From positions 1,116,001 through 1,180,000 of the forward strand of contig NZ_CAJHBQ010000001.1 in the NCBI RefSeq assembly GCF_904846685.1: a stretch of DNA of 64,000 bases. Direction: 5' to 3'. A program made the position numbers and the translations under genes. This DNA comes from Psychrobacter submarinus. Lineage in GTDB: Bacteria; Pseudomonadota; Gammaproteobacteria; Pseudomonadales; Moraxellaceae. Below, one piece after another: positions 17,490 through 26,662 of this stretch; within the stretch, counting starts at the first letter, position 1; each line of letters begins with the position of its first letter. The notes beneath the pieces are model-generated. The model saw nothing but the letters and a program-made list of their open reading frames with translations. It was not told where the DNA came from and did no database searches.

Positions 17490-18146
17490 CTATCGAATCG
17501 CTATCCAAAACATCTCTTTGGAGCGTGGTCTAGAAGCAGCCGGTTTGATACTGCGAACCTTACTAAAGTCGCGCTGCATTTGCTGCCTAAGCTCTTGTGT
17601 GCCCTCGCCTTGGAAGACTTTCATAATCAGCGCGCCGCCTTTAGGCAAAGTTGCTAAGGCAAAATCTACTGCCAACTCACACAGATACATCATGCGTGGT
17701 TGATCGACCGCGCTGTTACCCGCGGTATTAGGGGCCATATCGGATAGCACCACATCGACTTGGCTATCACCCACTTGCGCCATAATCGCGTCAAAAGCCT
17801 CAGCCTCACGAAAATCACCTTGGATAAAAGTGACATCAACCAAAGCATCCATCGGTAAAATATCAGAAGCTATCAAGGTGCCAGTGTCGCCTACTAGCTT
17901 ACTCGCTACTTGCGACCAACTCCCCGGCGCACTGCCCAAATCGACTACGGTCATCCCTTTAGTGATAGTCTGGGTTTTGTCATTGATCTCTAATAACTTA
18001 TAAGCGGCGCGCGCACGATAGCCGTCTTTTTGCGCTTGCTTGACATAGTGGTCATCAAGATGCTCTTTCATCCAAGCACGGCTACTTTTTGAGAGTTTTT
18101 TATTTTCAATACGCGTAGCCAAAATACTTGCTCCTATACCTATCAC
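17490..18146 (-). CDS. rlmE: 23S rRNA 2'-O-methyltransferase RlmE (FtsJ/RrmJ)
   Basis: SAM-dependent methylation of U2552 in 23S rRNA, a late step of 50S assembly. Motifs: SRAWMKEHLDDHYVKQAQKDGYRARAAYKL at the N-terminus (catalytic Lys in the RARAAYKL stretch), SAM site VVDLGSAPGSWSQ at about residue 75, catalytic Asp in VVLSDMAPNTAGN, and GGALIMKVFQG. The end (KPAASRPRSKEMFWIA) is typical. It is divergent from yhbY and upstream of ftsH on the same strand, the arrangement of E. coli. The first 15-20 residues may not be translated if a later start is used. Confidence 0.96.
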   Translation of the reverse strand: MIGIGASILATRIENKKLSKSSRAWMKEHLDDHYVKQAQKDGYRARAAYKLLEINDKTQTITKGMTVVDLGSAPGSWSQVASKLVGDTGTLIASDILPMDALVDVTFIQGDFREAEAFDAIMAQVGDSQVDVVLSDMAPNTAGNSAVDQPRMMYLCELAVDFALATLPKGGALIMKVFQGEGTQELRQQMQRDFSKVRSIKPAASRPRSKEMFWIAIR

Positions 18147-18354
18147 AAAAAAGCGCTACAAAAACCAAGTTAAGACGCTTAGTTTAACATTTCCCTCACC
18201 TAAAATCGTCCAAAATCCTAATGAATTCAAGCAAGATAGTCTCATATTGCTTATAATACGCATTAAATTTTTGATGATATCGTTTGTACTGCGCCGGTGT
18301 ACTCTGTCGTTGATACAGACACTAAAACTTATTTATATTGATATAAGGAATGTT

Positions 18355-18666
18355 ATGCAACTTGATAATGAAACCATTAAACGCCTAAAAAGTATTGGCC
18401 ACGAGCTCAAGCCTATCGTTATGATCGGCAATAAAGGCATCACCCCTGCCATTAGTGAAGAGATTGATAGAGCATTGAGCGATCACGAGCTGATTAAAGT
18501 GAAGCTGCCAGCAGGCACTAAGCATGAGCGTGATATCGTGAGCACTGAGATTGCGACTACAGCGAATGCCAATGTGATTCACACTATCGGCCGTATGGCG
18601 CTGTTATTACGCCAAAACCCAAACGCCAATCCTAAGCTATCTAACTTAGCCCGTTATGCTCAGTAA
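18355..18666 (+). CDS. yhbY: Ribosome assembly RNA-binding protein YhbY (CRM domain)
   Basis: Small RNA-binding protein (103 aa) of the CRM family, associated with pre-50S ribosomal particles. The start at ATG 18355 is set by TAAGGA 5 bases upstream; an upstream in-frame extension to 18247 has no ribosome site and does not resemble the family. The CRM core is visible: LKSIGHELKPIVMIGNKG, then the GxxG-like turn and HELIKVKLPAG, and IGRMALLLRQN at the end. It is divergent from rlmE, a conserved neighbour also acting on the 50S subunit. Confidence 0.94.
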   Translation: MQLDNETIKRLKSIGHELKPIVMIGNKGITPAISEEIDRALSDHELIKVKLPAGTKHERDIVSTEIATTANANVIHTIGRMALLLRQNPNANPKLSNLARYAQ

Positions 18667-18710
18667 TGCATAAAGAGTGATGATTTAATACTCTTTATAG
18701 ACTTATCTTA

Positions 18711-18741
18711 AAGGCCGCAGCTGATGACACTTGCGGCTTTT
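18711..18741 (+). terminator. Rho-independent terminator of yhbY
   Basis: GCCGCA pairs with TGCGGC across a 12-base loop, followed by TTTTG. A second hairpin without T-run (TAAAGAGT/ACTCTTTA) lies immediately upstream at 18671-18698. Confidence 0.65.
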
Positions 18742-18831
18742 GTCATTTTTACTTTTCTACTTTTGCTATATTTTTTGGCCGCTCAGCGAGTTGTCAGCAT
18801 TTAACCTATTTACGATAAGGCAATCCATAAT

Positions 18832-19533
18832 ATGAGTCAGACTTTTATTCTTAAGCTTGCAAACGATAGCTTAGTGAGTGATGCTCAAAAGATCGGTGTG
18901 TCCGTTTCCCAGTTACAGCAAATTATCGTTAAAGTAACGGCTACGATTATGGACTCAGCGAATGCTGACAGCGATACGCTAAATACAATAAGTAGCGATA
19001 TGAATACCAGCTTAAGCCTCCGCTATGAGGTTAAGCTGCCGTCGATGACCTTATTGGATCAGTTGCAATGGCCGCTTTGGAATAAACAAAAAGTCGGCTT
19101 TGCAGATTATCTATGGCAGCAGACTTGCTTAGAGTGTTTTATAACCAATAACGCGGCAAGTTATGTGGAGATAAATGCCAGTCCAAATGGTCAATATGCT
19201 GTCTATCAGTTTATGGACTACCGTACCCCTGTTACGCTGCCGCCCATACCCTTATTGATAAAAGGCAGTCAACATCCCGTCCATATTCAATGGCATAATA
19301 AAACACTAGCAAGTAGTGATTCGTTACTGAAACAACGTCAATTCTCAATCGCATTAGATATGCTACCTGACTCTATGCCGCGCATACTCAATTCTAACTC
19401 GACTGCCTTGATACATCCATGCGTCATTCTCAACTTCTCAGGCACGCCACTTTACTTTGCAACTGAGCACGCCACGCCAGCCGATTTTCATCAGCGCCAG
19501 CATTGGTCAAAGCTGCAGCTGGATAAAGAGTAA
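18832..19533 (+). CDS. DOMON-like domain protein
   Basis: A 233-aa soluble protein resembling the bacterial DOMON-like family, a beta-sandwich fold that in other proteins binds sugars or haem. The supporting stretch is DYLWQQTCLECFITNNAASYVEINASPNGQYAVYQFMDYRTP (about residues 93-137): the pattern W-Q-x-T-C-x-E-x-F followed by E-x-N-x-S-P-x-G-x-x-A-x-Y-x-F-x-x-Y-R is the family signature. No signal peptide is present. ATAAGGCAATCCATA before the ATG gives a moderate ribosome site. Biological role is unknown. Confidence 0.8.
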   Translation: MSQTFILKLANDSLVSDAQKIGVSVSQLQQIIVKVTATIMDSANADSDTLNTISSDMNTSLSLRYEVKLPSMTLLDQLQWPLWNKQKVGFADYLWQQTCLECFITNNAASYVEINASPNGQYAVYQFMDYRTPVTLPPIPLLIKGSQHPVHIQWHNKTLASSDSLLKQRQFSIALDMLPDSMPRILNSNSTALIHPCVILNFSGTPLYFATEHATPADFHQRQHWSKLQLDKE

Positions 19534-19590
19534 TGACTTAGAAAATCTAAAAGGTGATGAAACTCATAGGCGTAGCATGAGATGCCGCAT

Positions 19591-19632
19591 AAAAAACCCA
19601 GCAATGTCATTTAGATCATTACTGGGTTTTTT
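19591..19632. terminator. Bidirectional Rho-independent terminator
   Basis: AACCCAG and CTGGGTT, extended by AATG/CATT, form a stem with A-run before and T-run after, so it works in both directions. It serves the DOMON-like gene and the convergent CHAP-like gene. Confidence 0.88.
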
Positions 19633-19681
19633 GCTGAACTAACGATAGCTAGATTATAATTGACTACAAATATAGTAGCAG

Positions 19682-20410
19682 TTACTCGTCAGCCATCGCA
19701 AGATAGATACCACGATCTGAGGCATCATCTACGTATTGTGAGTCGCGCCATGTGGTATAACTATGGACACCGCTGTATGGGCTGATACCTTTTTGGCGGA
19801 AGTCTGAGACCCAGCCGTTACCGTCAAATATTTGAATATGACCGTGCGGGCGTCTTGAGGTACGATCAAACACCACGACATCACCTACTTGCGGCTGCAT
19901 GTCGTTGCTGATCTTAGTAAAACCGGCTTTCGCTAGAGTGCCACGCGTCGCATACTGATAAGCAGATGGGTTTGGAGTAAACTCGTAACCGGCAGACTGT
20001 AGCGCTTTACGCACATAACGGGCACAGTAGCCTGTACTTCTAGCGTGCGCTGCTCTTGCTGCACGTGCTGCAGCGCGAGCTGGCGCTGAATTGCTATCTG
20101 GGATACTACTGCGGATTTGCTGTTCGCGCTCGTACGCTAAACGGCTAGTTAGTGATGCTAACTGATATTCTTTTTGCTTGGCGTGCTCGCTTAGATTATC
20201 GATAGCTTGACTGATTTCGTCATTGCTATAAACGCGAGCGCCACTGTTGGTGCTATAAATATTCTGGCTAGAACCGTAGTTCGAAGCAGCCGTAATATTT
20301 GTGATGGTATGAGTCAAGGTATTATTTGATTGAAAGGTCGTTTCGACAGCACCACTTGTTTGTGCTATGCCCATTCCCAGTACTGACAAAATTAATAAAG
20401 CTTGTTTCAT
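19682..20410 (-). CDS. Secreted CHAP-like cysteine hydrolase
   Basis: A 242-aa exported protein. The start is placed at ATG 20410, where AGGTAG lies upstream and the product begins with a clear signal peptide (MKQALLILSVLGMGIAQTSG). The C-terminal domain has the CHAP/NlpC-type catalytic pair: Cys in STGYCARYVRKALQSAG (about residue 142) and His in PHGHIQIFDGNGWVSDF (about 203), with GDVVVF between. It probably cleaves peptidoglycan peptides or related amides. An Ala/Arg-rich linker (APARAAARAARAAHARS) and a glutamate-containing helix precede the catalytic domain. It could alternatively be related to secreted amidase effectors; nothing nearby suggests type VI secretion. Confidence 0.8.
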   Translation of the reverse strand: MKQALLILSVLGMGIAQTSGAVETTFQSNNTLTHTITNITAASNYGSSQNIYSTNSGARVYSNDEISQAIDNLSEHAKQKEYQLASLTSRLAYEREQQIRSSIPDSNSAPARAAARAARAAHARSTGYCARYVRKALQSAGYEFTPNPSAYQYATRGTLAKAGFTKISNDMQPQVGDVVVFDRTSRRPHGHIQIFDGNGWVSDFRQKGISPYSGVHSYTTWRDSQYVDDASDRGIYLAMADE

Positions 20411-20613
20411 AAATTTACTACCTATGGTTAATACAAGAGCGCTCGTCATCCATAACGAAGCATCAATTCATTTAAAGGATATAGCCATTAAACAATCATG
20501 ATAAAATCCTAGGTATAGCAGCTAACACTCTAGTCTTAAGCGCCCGACACTAGCATCATTACTAGTTTTGTCATTCGCCTCGTAGATTGTCCGCTTTAAC
20601 CTTATATCTTGCA

Positions 20614-21129
20614 ATGAGCAACACGATGTCAAAAAAACAGCCTAATCGACTTGCCCAACTTATCGATCATCAAGCATTTGCTGGTAGCGCACTACCTCGA
20701 AGCTTGAGCGATAATATGCGTGTTTTTACGCAAGCAACCACTGAGATAAAAAAACTATTGGCAGATTGTCTACCAGAAGAGATTCTTAATACCTGCTGGG
20801 TTGTCGGTCTGAACGATGAGCAACTCACACTCAGTGTAGGTTCAGTAACTGCGGCTAATCACATTCGCTATTTACAAAATGCTTACTTATCAGTGTTAAC
20901 CGAGCAGTCAATTACATTTCAACAACTCAAGCAAATCAGCGTCGTGGTAGCTCATACTGCCGCTCATGATTCTAAAGTTTCAGAACAACTAGCGGTCTCA
21001 AAATCCAATAAAACCAATGTGCATCAGGCCCTTAGCCAAAACACAAAACGGACTATATCACAGGCAGCTGAGCATGTCACCACGGATAAAAAGCTGCAAA
21101 AAGCACTTTTGCGGCTAATAAGTGACTAA
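20614..21129 (+). CDS. dciA: DciA-like protein (DUF721), probable helicase loader
   Basis: DciA is the ancestral bacterial loader/regulator of the replicative helicase DnaB, found where DnaC is absent. The region LTLSVGSVTAANHIRYLQNAYLSVL (about residues 70-95) is the conserved DUF721 core, preceded by LPEEILNTCWVVGLNDEQL. Possible starts are TTG 20587, ATG 20614 and ATG 20626; none has a good ribosome site, and the first ATG is used here. The basic C-terminal third is variable. It is convergent with lpxC, a neighbour also seen in other gammaproteobacteria. Confidence 0.82.
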   Translation: MSNTMSKKQPNRLAQLIDHQAFAGSALPRSLSDNMRVFTQATTEIKKLLADCLPEEILNTCWVVGLNDEQLTLSVGSVTAANHIRYLQNAYLSVLTEQSITFQQLKQISVVVAHTAAHDSKVSEQLAVSKSNKTNVHQALSQNTKRTISQAAEHVTTDKKLQKALLRLISD

Positions 21130-21214
21130 AAATTTGCAGATTGCATTGTAAAGTTATGTAAAAAACATATTAAAAATTAGTCGCGATTAATTGGTTATCC
21201 AAAAAATTTTGCAC

Positions 21215-21272
21215 AAAAAAAAACGTATGATGAAGATTGTCTTTAATTTGACATTATCATCGTACGTTTTTT
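21215..21272. terminator. Long bidirectional terminator between dciA and lpxC
   Basis: A 16-bp stem (AAAAAACGTATGATGA with TCATCGTACGTTTTTT, one mismatch) encloses a second small stem TGTC/GACA. A and T runs at the two ends allow termination in both directions, which suits the convergent genes. Confidence 0.85.
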
Positions 21273-21417
21273 GATAGCTGTTAGCTTTTGTATTACCTAA
21301 CTTCCAGCGATTCTATTCGATTTTAACGACTAAATATATTCAAAATTATGAATTTTTTATTTCGTAAACTATGTAATATTGCGTAAATGTTGCGATACAT
21401 CCTGTATATTCGTGTAT

Positions 21418-22335
21418 TTATCCTTCAACGACTAGCCCAGAGAGTGGCAAATATTCAATAGGACAAGTTACATTGTCATCAAATGTTACAATTTCAAAGT
21501 TATTTTGGTCAGATAGTATTTCGCGAACCAATAAGTTATTGAGTGCATGACCTGACTTGTACGCACTAAAACGGCCCAAAATAGGATAACCGATAAGATA
21601 TAAGTCGCCTAATGCATCTAAAATCTTATGACGAACGAACTCATCGTTGAAGCGTAAGCCTTCAGCATTCAATACTCTTGCCTCATCAATGACGATAGCA
21701 TTGTCCATACTGCCACCTAAAGCAAGATTGTTCTTGCGCAGGGCTTCTATATCTTTCATAAAACCAAAGGTACGCGCTTCGCTTAACTGCTCGATGAAAT
21801 TATGAGTAGAAAGGTGGAACTGAGCATGCTGGAAGTCCTTATCAAAGGCTGGATGCTCAAAGTCAATCTCAAAGTTCATCTCAAAGCCATTGTAAGGACG
21901 CAGTTCAGCCCATTTGTCATCGACTTTGATTCGTACTGGTCTGACCACCCGCAAGAACTTCTTAGGCGCTTCTTGCTCTTCAAAGCCTGCTTGTAGTAAT
22001 AAGCCCACAAAAGGCGCCGCGCTACCATCCATAATAGGAATCTCGCTTGCAGACACTCGTATCAGTAGATTATCGACACCAAGGCCAGCAATAGCGCTTA
22101 GTAGATGCTCAACCGTACCGACGCGCGTACCGCCAAATACTAAGTTAGATGACATCATGGTATCTTGCACCAAAAAGGCACTAGCTGGAATCGGTGCTGA
22201 GCCTAGTATATCGGAACGCTCAAAAACAACACCGGTGTCAACAGGCTGTGGATGAAACTCAAGATCCACAGGCTGACCACTATGTAAACCGGTACCAGTG
22301 ATCGCTAAAGCTGTTTTTATAGTTCTCTGATTCAT
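21418..22335 (-). CDS. lpxC: UDP-3-O-acyl-GlcNAc deacetylase LpxC
   Basis: Zinc-dependent deacetylase, the committed step of lipid A synthesis. Motifs: GTGLHSGQPVDLEFHP (about residue 14), the zinc histidine in TVEHLLSAIAGLGVDN (about 78), IPIMDGSAAPF, and the second metal/catalytic block KILDALGDLYLIGYPILG with SGHALNNLL (about 237-270). Length 305 aa is normal. It is the last gene of the dcw cluster, downstream of ftsZ, as in E. coli, but a terminator and about 390 bases separate it from ftsZ, so it probably has its own promoter. Confidence 0.98.
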   Translation of the reverse strand: MNQRTIKTALAITGTGLHSGQPVDLEFHPQPVDTGVVFERSDILGSAPIPASAFLVQDTMMSSNLVFGGTRVGTVEHLLSAIAGLGVDNLLIRVSASEIPIMDGSAAPFVGLLLQAGFEEQEAPKKFLRVVRPVRIKVDDKWAELRPYNGFEMNFEIDFEHPAFDKDFQHAQFHLSTHNFIEQLSEARTFGFMKDIEALRKNNLALGGSMDNAIVIDEARVLNAEGLRFNDEFVRHKILDALGDLYLIGYPILGRFSAYKSGHALNNLLVREILSDQNNFEIVTFDDNVTCPIEYLPLSGLVVEG

Positions 22336-22661
22336 GGCTGTAATCCCACATATTTTGTTACAATTGCCCTAGTGTACCATTAGTACCCCTTAATTCGCTA
22401 TAGCCAAAAAATACTAATTTGCATATTTAAGCCATTGATAATACTTATTGTCACTACTATTTTAGCTATATTTATTCATAAAAAGATGGCTGAGAGCACG
22501 CCAGTCAAGGACTGCAGCTTTATCGCTGGTAGTGACCCACCTGATCTAAACCCTTATTTTTATTCAATAATTCGACCCATTCATAACAACGTTTTAACGT
22601 TTTCCCTTAATAATAAAATATAATTTTGTAATTTATTCATGCTATTAGCTACTTATTAAGC
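22336..22661. other. Spacer between lpxC and the ftsZ terminator
   Basis: Non-coding AT-rich sequence that must contain the lpxC promoter. A 62-codon ORF on the plus strand has no ribosome site and no protein-like features. No repeat or RNA gene seen. Confidence 0.6.
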
Positions 22662-22690
22662 AAAAAAAACCAGCGTCTTAATGCTGGTTC
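22662..22690 (-). terminator. Rho-independent terminator of ftsZ
   Basis: AACCAGC pairs with GCTGGTT around an 8-base loop; on the minus strand eight T follow. It lies 37 bases after the ftsZ stop. Confidence 0.88.
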
Positions 22691-22726
22691 TTCTTTATTG
22701 GCCTGAACAAACCAATGACTAAAACG

Positions 22727-23905
22727 TTATTTATTCTGCTGGCGCTTTAGATAATCTTGGATACTGTTGGTCTTAGTCTGTGGCTGCTCTTGCGGTGCTG
22801 TACGCGGCGTAGAGTCTTGATACTGCTGTGCTTGAGTCTGCTTTTGACTGTTTAAAGCGCTCGTATGGGTACTCGGATCTACTGATTGCGTGCTGGTCAC
22901 CGAAGGCACTGGCACTTCAGGGATATCCTCATTCAAAGTCAGACCAGTTGCGATAACGGTAACATGTAAGTCATCACCCATTTTTTCGTCTATGACTGAG
23001 CCATAGAAAATATGAGCATCATCGATGTCGGTGATCTCATCAACGATAGCACTGATCTTGCTCATCTCATCTAAAGATAACGACTCAGAGGATATAACGT
23101 TAACGAGTAGACCTTTGGCGTTTTCTAATAACAAGTCGTCAAGGAGTGGCGATCTAATTGCTTTTTCAGTGGCTTGGCGAGCACGGTCGTCACCGCTAGC
23201 ACGGCCAATACCCATCATTGCATGACCTTTGGCCGTCATAGCCGTACGGATATCGTTAAAATCGATATTGATAACCCCTTCGCTAGCAATGGTCTCAGCA
23301 ATACCTTGTACCGCATGAAGTAGAACATCATCTGCCTTTTTAAAGGCGTCTTGCATAGAGATATTGCCGTACACGCTCATCAGCTTATCATTAGGAATAG
23401 TAATGATAGAGTCCACAAAGTTCGTCAGCTGCTCAATACCTGCTTTAGCTGCCTTGATGCGCTTACCGCCTTCAAATTTAAAAGGCGTTGTGACCACAGC
23501 GACAGTCAGTACTTCTAGCTCTTTGGCGATACGAGCGACGACTGGAGCGGCGCCTGTGCCGGTACCACCGCCCATACCCGCTGTAATAAAGACCATGTCA
23601 GAGTTGTCTAGCATCTCGCGGATCGCTTCTTCTTCGCTTTCTGCAGCTTCACGACCGATTTCTGGGTTAGCGCCAGCGCCTAGACCTCGATTGGTCTTAG
23701 CGCCTAGCTGTAGCTTATTAGGAGCGGTTAGACGATCTAGCGCTTGTCTATCCGTATTAGCGCAGACAAAAGTGACGCCCCTGATACCTTGCTGTACCAT
23801 GTGCTCTACCGCATTACCGCCGCCGCCACCTACCCCAAATACGGTGAAGCGCGCTTGGCCGTTATCTTGAACTTGACTATCATCTGGCATGGTATATTTT
23901 GACAT
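22727..23905 (-). CDS. ftsZ: Cell division GTPase FtsZ
   Basis: Tubulin homologue that forms the division ring. The GTP-binding tubulin signature GMGGGTGTGAAPV lies at about residue 109; FGVGGGGGNAVEHM is at about 24 and NIDFNDIRTAM at about 210. The T7 loop region is intact. After about residue 325 comes a glutamine/threonine-rich linker, and the protein ends with SIQDYLKRQQNK, the short C-terminal peptide that contacts FtsA and ZipA. A start with GGAGAACCC upstream is used. It follows ftsA on the same strand. Confidence 0.99.
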   Translation of the reverse strand: MSKYTMPDDSQVQDNGQARFTVFGVGGGGGNAVEHMVQQGIRGVTFVCANTDRQALDRLTAPNKLQLGAKTNRGLGAGANPEIGREAAESEEEAIREMLDNSDMVFITAGMGGGTGTGAAPVVARIAKELEVLTVAVVTTPFKFEGGKRIKAAKAGIEQLTNFVDSIITIPNDKLMSVYGNISMQDAFKKADDVLLHAVQGIAETIASEGVINIDFNDIRTAMTAKGHAMMGIGRASGDDRARQATEKAIRSPLLDDLLLENAKGLLVNVISSESLSLDEMSKISAIVDEITDIDDAHIFYGSVIDEKMGDDLHVTVIATGLTLNEDIPEVPVPSVTSTQSVDPSTHTSALNSQKQTQAQQYQDSTPRTAPQEQPQTKTNSIQDYLKRQQNK

Positions 23906-24050
23906 AAAAAGGGTTCTCCAGTTGCAAATAGCGTAAGGGTCGACACGTCATAGTGCAGGCAGGTTCTGTCATATCGACGGACTATATATAAATGTATTTA
24001 AATAAAATAAGTATAGCTTAGTTTCGTTTTCAAACTATCTTTTTCAACTA

Positions 24051-25391
24051 TCATAGTATTTTTTTGAAGATGTTAGTAAAACGCTGACCGACTCTTTGGA
24101 AGGTGCCTTTTACTCGGCTCTCTTGAATAGCTTCAGGCTCGCTTTGTTCGCTATGACGAAACTGCTCGCTCTGACTATATAACAAAGCGCCAAAAGCTGT
24201 ATGATAAGCGCGATCGTTAATCTGAGCATTGAGCTGTTTAAAGGTATCTTCATTGTCAAAATGGTTAAAAGCACTGATTGCCGGATGAGTATTACTCATG
24301 ACGACTGGCATTTTCAATAATTTTTTGGCAAATGGCACCATACCTTTAATCGTGCTGCCGCCGCCTGTCAGGACGATACCGCGATCAATAAAACCTATCA
24401 AATCCGCCTCATGGAGCTGGCGCGCCACTTCGGTAAATATCTGAATAAATCGCGCCTCAATAATACGGGCTAAATTATAAATACCGATATTGATCTCATC
24501 ATTTGAACCTTGTGGCTTAAACAAAAAGAAGGCGCTAGGGTCTATGCTATTGGTATCGACAGTACCATGAGACTTCTTGAGTCTCTCAGCTTCTATCATT
24601 GAGATGCCTACATCGGCTGAGATATCCATAGTGACTTCATGACTGCCGCTCGCGATACAATGAGTAAAGATAAGCTTGTTTTCTTTATAGACGCAAATAC
24701 TCGTGGTACTTGCGCCAATATTGACCAAGCAGACGCCCTGCTGACGCTCCTCACTCATCAAACTGTACTCGGCACTAGTAACGGCGTCAAAGACGATATG
24801 GTCGATACCGACATCACAGCTTTGCAGTAGTTTTTGGATGTTTTGGCGACTGGCCACTGGCATCATCATCATGTGATAAAGCACGGTGATGTTTTTGGCA
24901 ACCATCTCGATAGCATCATCGACCATAGAGTCCATATCGTCGATATAGATACCTTGCTGACAGCAGTGCATGAGATAATAATCAGAAGGCAGGTCTTTAG
25001 CTTTTGCGTTGGACAAGGCTTGTACCATGTCTTTGGCCAGTACCACATCCTCTTCAACATCGACCTGTCCGTTACTGTTTTTACTGAGTAGCTCAGGAGT
25101 CGCCAAAGTCAGCCAAACGCTATGCACACGGCAGTTTGCGGTATCTTCTGCTTCTTGAATGGCTTGCTTTATCGCACCTTGTAGACGTTCGCGATGCTTG
25201 ATTCGACCTTGATAGAAGTCGTTGTTTTTGACTTGGCCGATACCCATGATACGGATGTCTTTTGCAGAGACAACACTGCCAATCACAGCATAAACTGCAG
25301 TGGCGCTTAGATGGACAACAACGAGGTTTTCAGTATTTTTCATGTTACTAGACAAATTATCGCTAATCAGGGAACGATTTAACATCCCCAT
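24051..25391 (-). CDS. ftsA: Cell division protein FtsA
   Basis: Actin-like ATPase that anchors FtsZ to the membrane. The visible features are the phosphate-binding stretch VCLVNIGASTTSICVYKENKL (about residue 222), the second nucleotide motif RGIVLTGGGSTIKGM (about 355) and a C-terminal amphipathic helix (FQRVGQRFTNIFKKIL) for membrane attachment. At 446 aa it is somewhat longer than E. coli FtsA. The start may be at 25343 (MKNTENLVVVHLSATAVYAV), which fits the family better than the upstream ATG at 25391; neither has a good ribosome site. Confidence 0.97.
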   Translation of the reverse strand: MGMLNRSLISDNLSSNMKNTENLVVVHLSATAVYAVIGSVVSAKDIRIMGIGQVKNNDFYQGRIKHRERLQGAIKQAIQEAEDTANCRVHSVWLTLATPELLSKNSNGQVDVEEDVVLAKDMVQALSNAKAKDLPSDYYLMHCCQQGIYIDDMDSMVDDAIEMVAKNITVLYHMMMMPVASRQNIQKLLQSCDVGIDHIVFDAVTSAEYSLMSEERQQGVCLVNIGASTTSICVYKENKLIFTHCIASGSHEVTMDISADVGISMIEAERLKKSHGTVDTNSIDPSAFFLFKPQGSNDEINIGIYNLARIIEARFIQIFTEVARQLHEADLIGFIDRGIVLTGGGSTIKGMVPFAKKLLKMPVVMSNTHPAISAFNHFDNEDTFKQLNAQINDRAYHTAFGALLYSQSEQFRHSEQSEPEAIQESRVKGTFQRVGQRFTNIFKKIL

Positions 25392-25501
25392 TAATTATTA
25401 AAAAGTACTTGCGAAGCAATCTATCTAACGAGTTTCGTTAAATTATCCTTTAGATGTCTCTAAAGTAAAGATCCTTTTCACAAAGATGAATAAAATATAA
25501 G

Positions 25502-26314
25502 CTAAAGATTCGCAGCGCTATCGGTACTAGCTGTATCAGACTCTTGTCTCACATTCCACGCTATAGTGAAGCCGTTCTTGTAGCGTAAATCTACCGACTG
25601 CATCTCATCACGGCGGTCGTGCAGTTGCGCGGCTAATAACTGGCTTAGGCTCAGTAATTTCTGAGCAGTGTTTTCATTATCTACAATCACTCGTAGACCA
25701 GTATCAAAACGCACCAACCAAGTCATACGCGGGGTCAAAATAATATCTTCAACTTGCATCTCAAGCGGCGCATACCAGTCGTTAATCTGCTGCATTTGCT
25801 GCATGATGACCGGTGCTTGCTCGATATCGCCTTGTAAAGTTGCGAACTGAGGTTGGCGCAAGTCGTTATTATCAACAGGGACAAACACCTCGCCTTTAGC
25901 ATCTACTAGTCGCTCAGTACCAAAATTAGCGATCGCTTGCTTTGGTAGCGCGGTAATTACAATTCCGCGTTGCCAATCACGAGTCACACTGACCTGATCG
26001 ACCCAAGCAAGTCTCATGGCAATATCACGTAGGGACTGCAAATCATTGGCAAAAAAGCTACTAACGGTTTGCCGACTCATCGTTTGCTGTAAGCTTTGAT
26101 ACTGGACCGGACTCAGACCTTGAGAGCTGACTTGTATGGTAGCAGGCGGCGCATCACGTAAAGCCTTAGCGCCCATCGCTAATATCAATAATAATAGCGC
26201 AACGACAATAGCTGTAAAAAAGTATTTAGCCGAATTTGGAAGTGGTAAGCTTCTTTTTGGACGATCCGCTTTACTATCCATGAGCTCAGCCACATCATCG
26301 ACAGTTTGAGCCAT
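25502..26314 (-). CDS. ftsQ: Cell division protein FtsQ
   Basis: Bitopic membrane protein linking early and late divisome parts through FtsB and FtsL. A cytoplasmic tail is followed by one membrane helix (about residues 27-47, YFFTAIVVALLLLILAMGA) and a periplasmic POTRA domain (QVSSQGLSPVQYQSLQQTM, then LAWVDQVSVTRDWQRGIVI), then the FtsQ domain up to VDLRYKNGFTIAWN. Length 270 aa is normal. A 348-base gap separates it from ddl upstream. Confidence 0.95.
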   Translation of the reverse strand: MAQTVDDVAELMDSKADRPKRSLPLPNSAKYFFTAIVVALLLLILAMGAKALRDAPPATIQVSSQGLSPVQYQSLQQTMSRQTVSSFFANDLQSLRDIAMRLAWVDQVSVTRDWQRGIVITALPKQAIANFGTERLVDAKGEVFVPVDNNDLRQPQFATLQGDIEQAPVIMQQMQQINDWYAPLEMQVEDIILTPRMTWLVRFDTGLRVIVDNENTAQKLLSLSQLLAAQLHDRRDEMQSVDLRYKNGFTIAWNVRQESDTASTDSAANL

Positions 26315-26662
26315 AATTGCATCCGTCCATATACTTGATTGATTTTACACTTAATATGCATTTAATTTTACTAGCTACTGGGGCAACATGCGTCAATAGA
26401 CCGTTCGTTTATAAAGTTATTTTAACGTGGTTTATAAAAGCACAGTTATTGGCTACGTGATTGAATACTACTGAGGTTAAAATCCGACAATCCTAGCAAA
26501 AACAACACAATCACTGCAATATTAACGTATTTTCTAGTGAAACAATAGCCTAACCCGAGTTGTGAGTGTTGAATTTACACAAGTTTACACTAAGCTATGC
26601 TATAGCAAGCTTAGACCACGTTAGCGCCCCTGATTCGCTTAGATTACCTAGAACCCAACACC
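26315..26662. other. Spacer between ddl and ftsQ
   Basis: In E. coli ddlB and ftsQ are almost contiguous; here 348 non-coding bases intervene. It probably holds a promoter for ftsQ-ftsA-ftsZ. TTTACACAAGTTTACACT contains a short direct repeat (TTTACAC), but no operator or RNA gene was recognised. Confidence 0.5.

Noticed and set aside
22435..22623. 62-codon ORF between lpxC and ftsZ
   Set aside because: No ribosome site and no protein-like features beyond a short hydrophobic start in AT-rich DNA.
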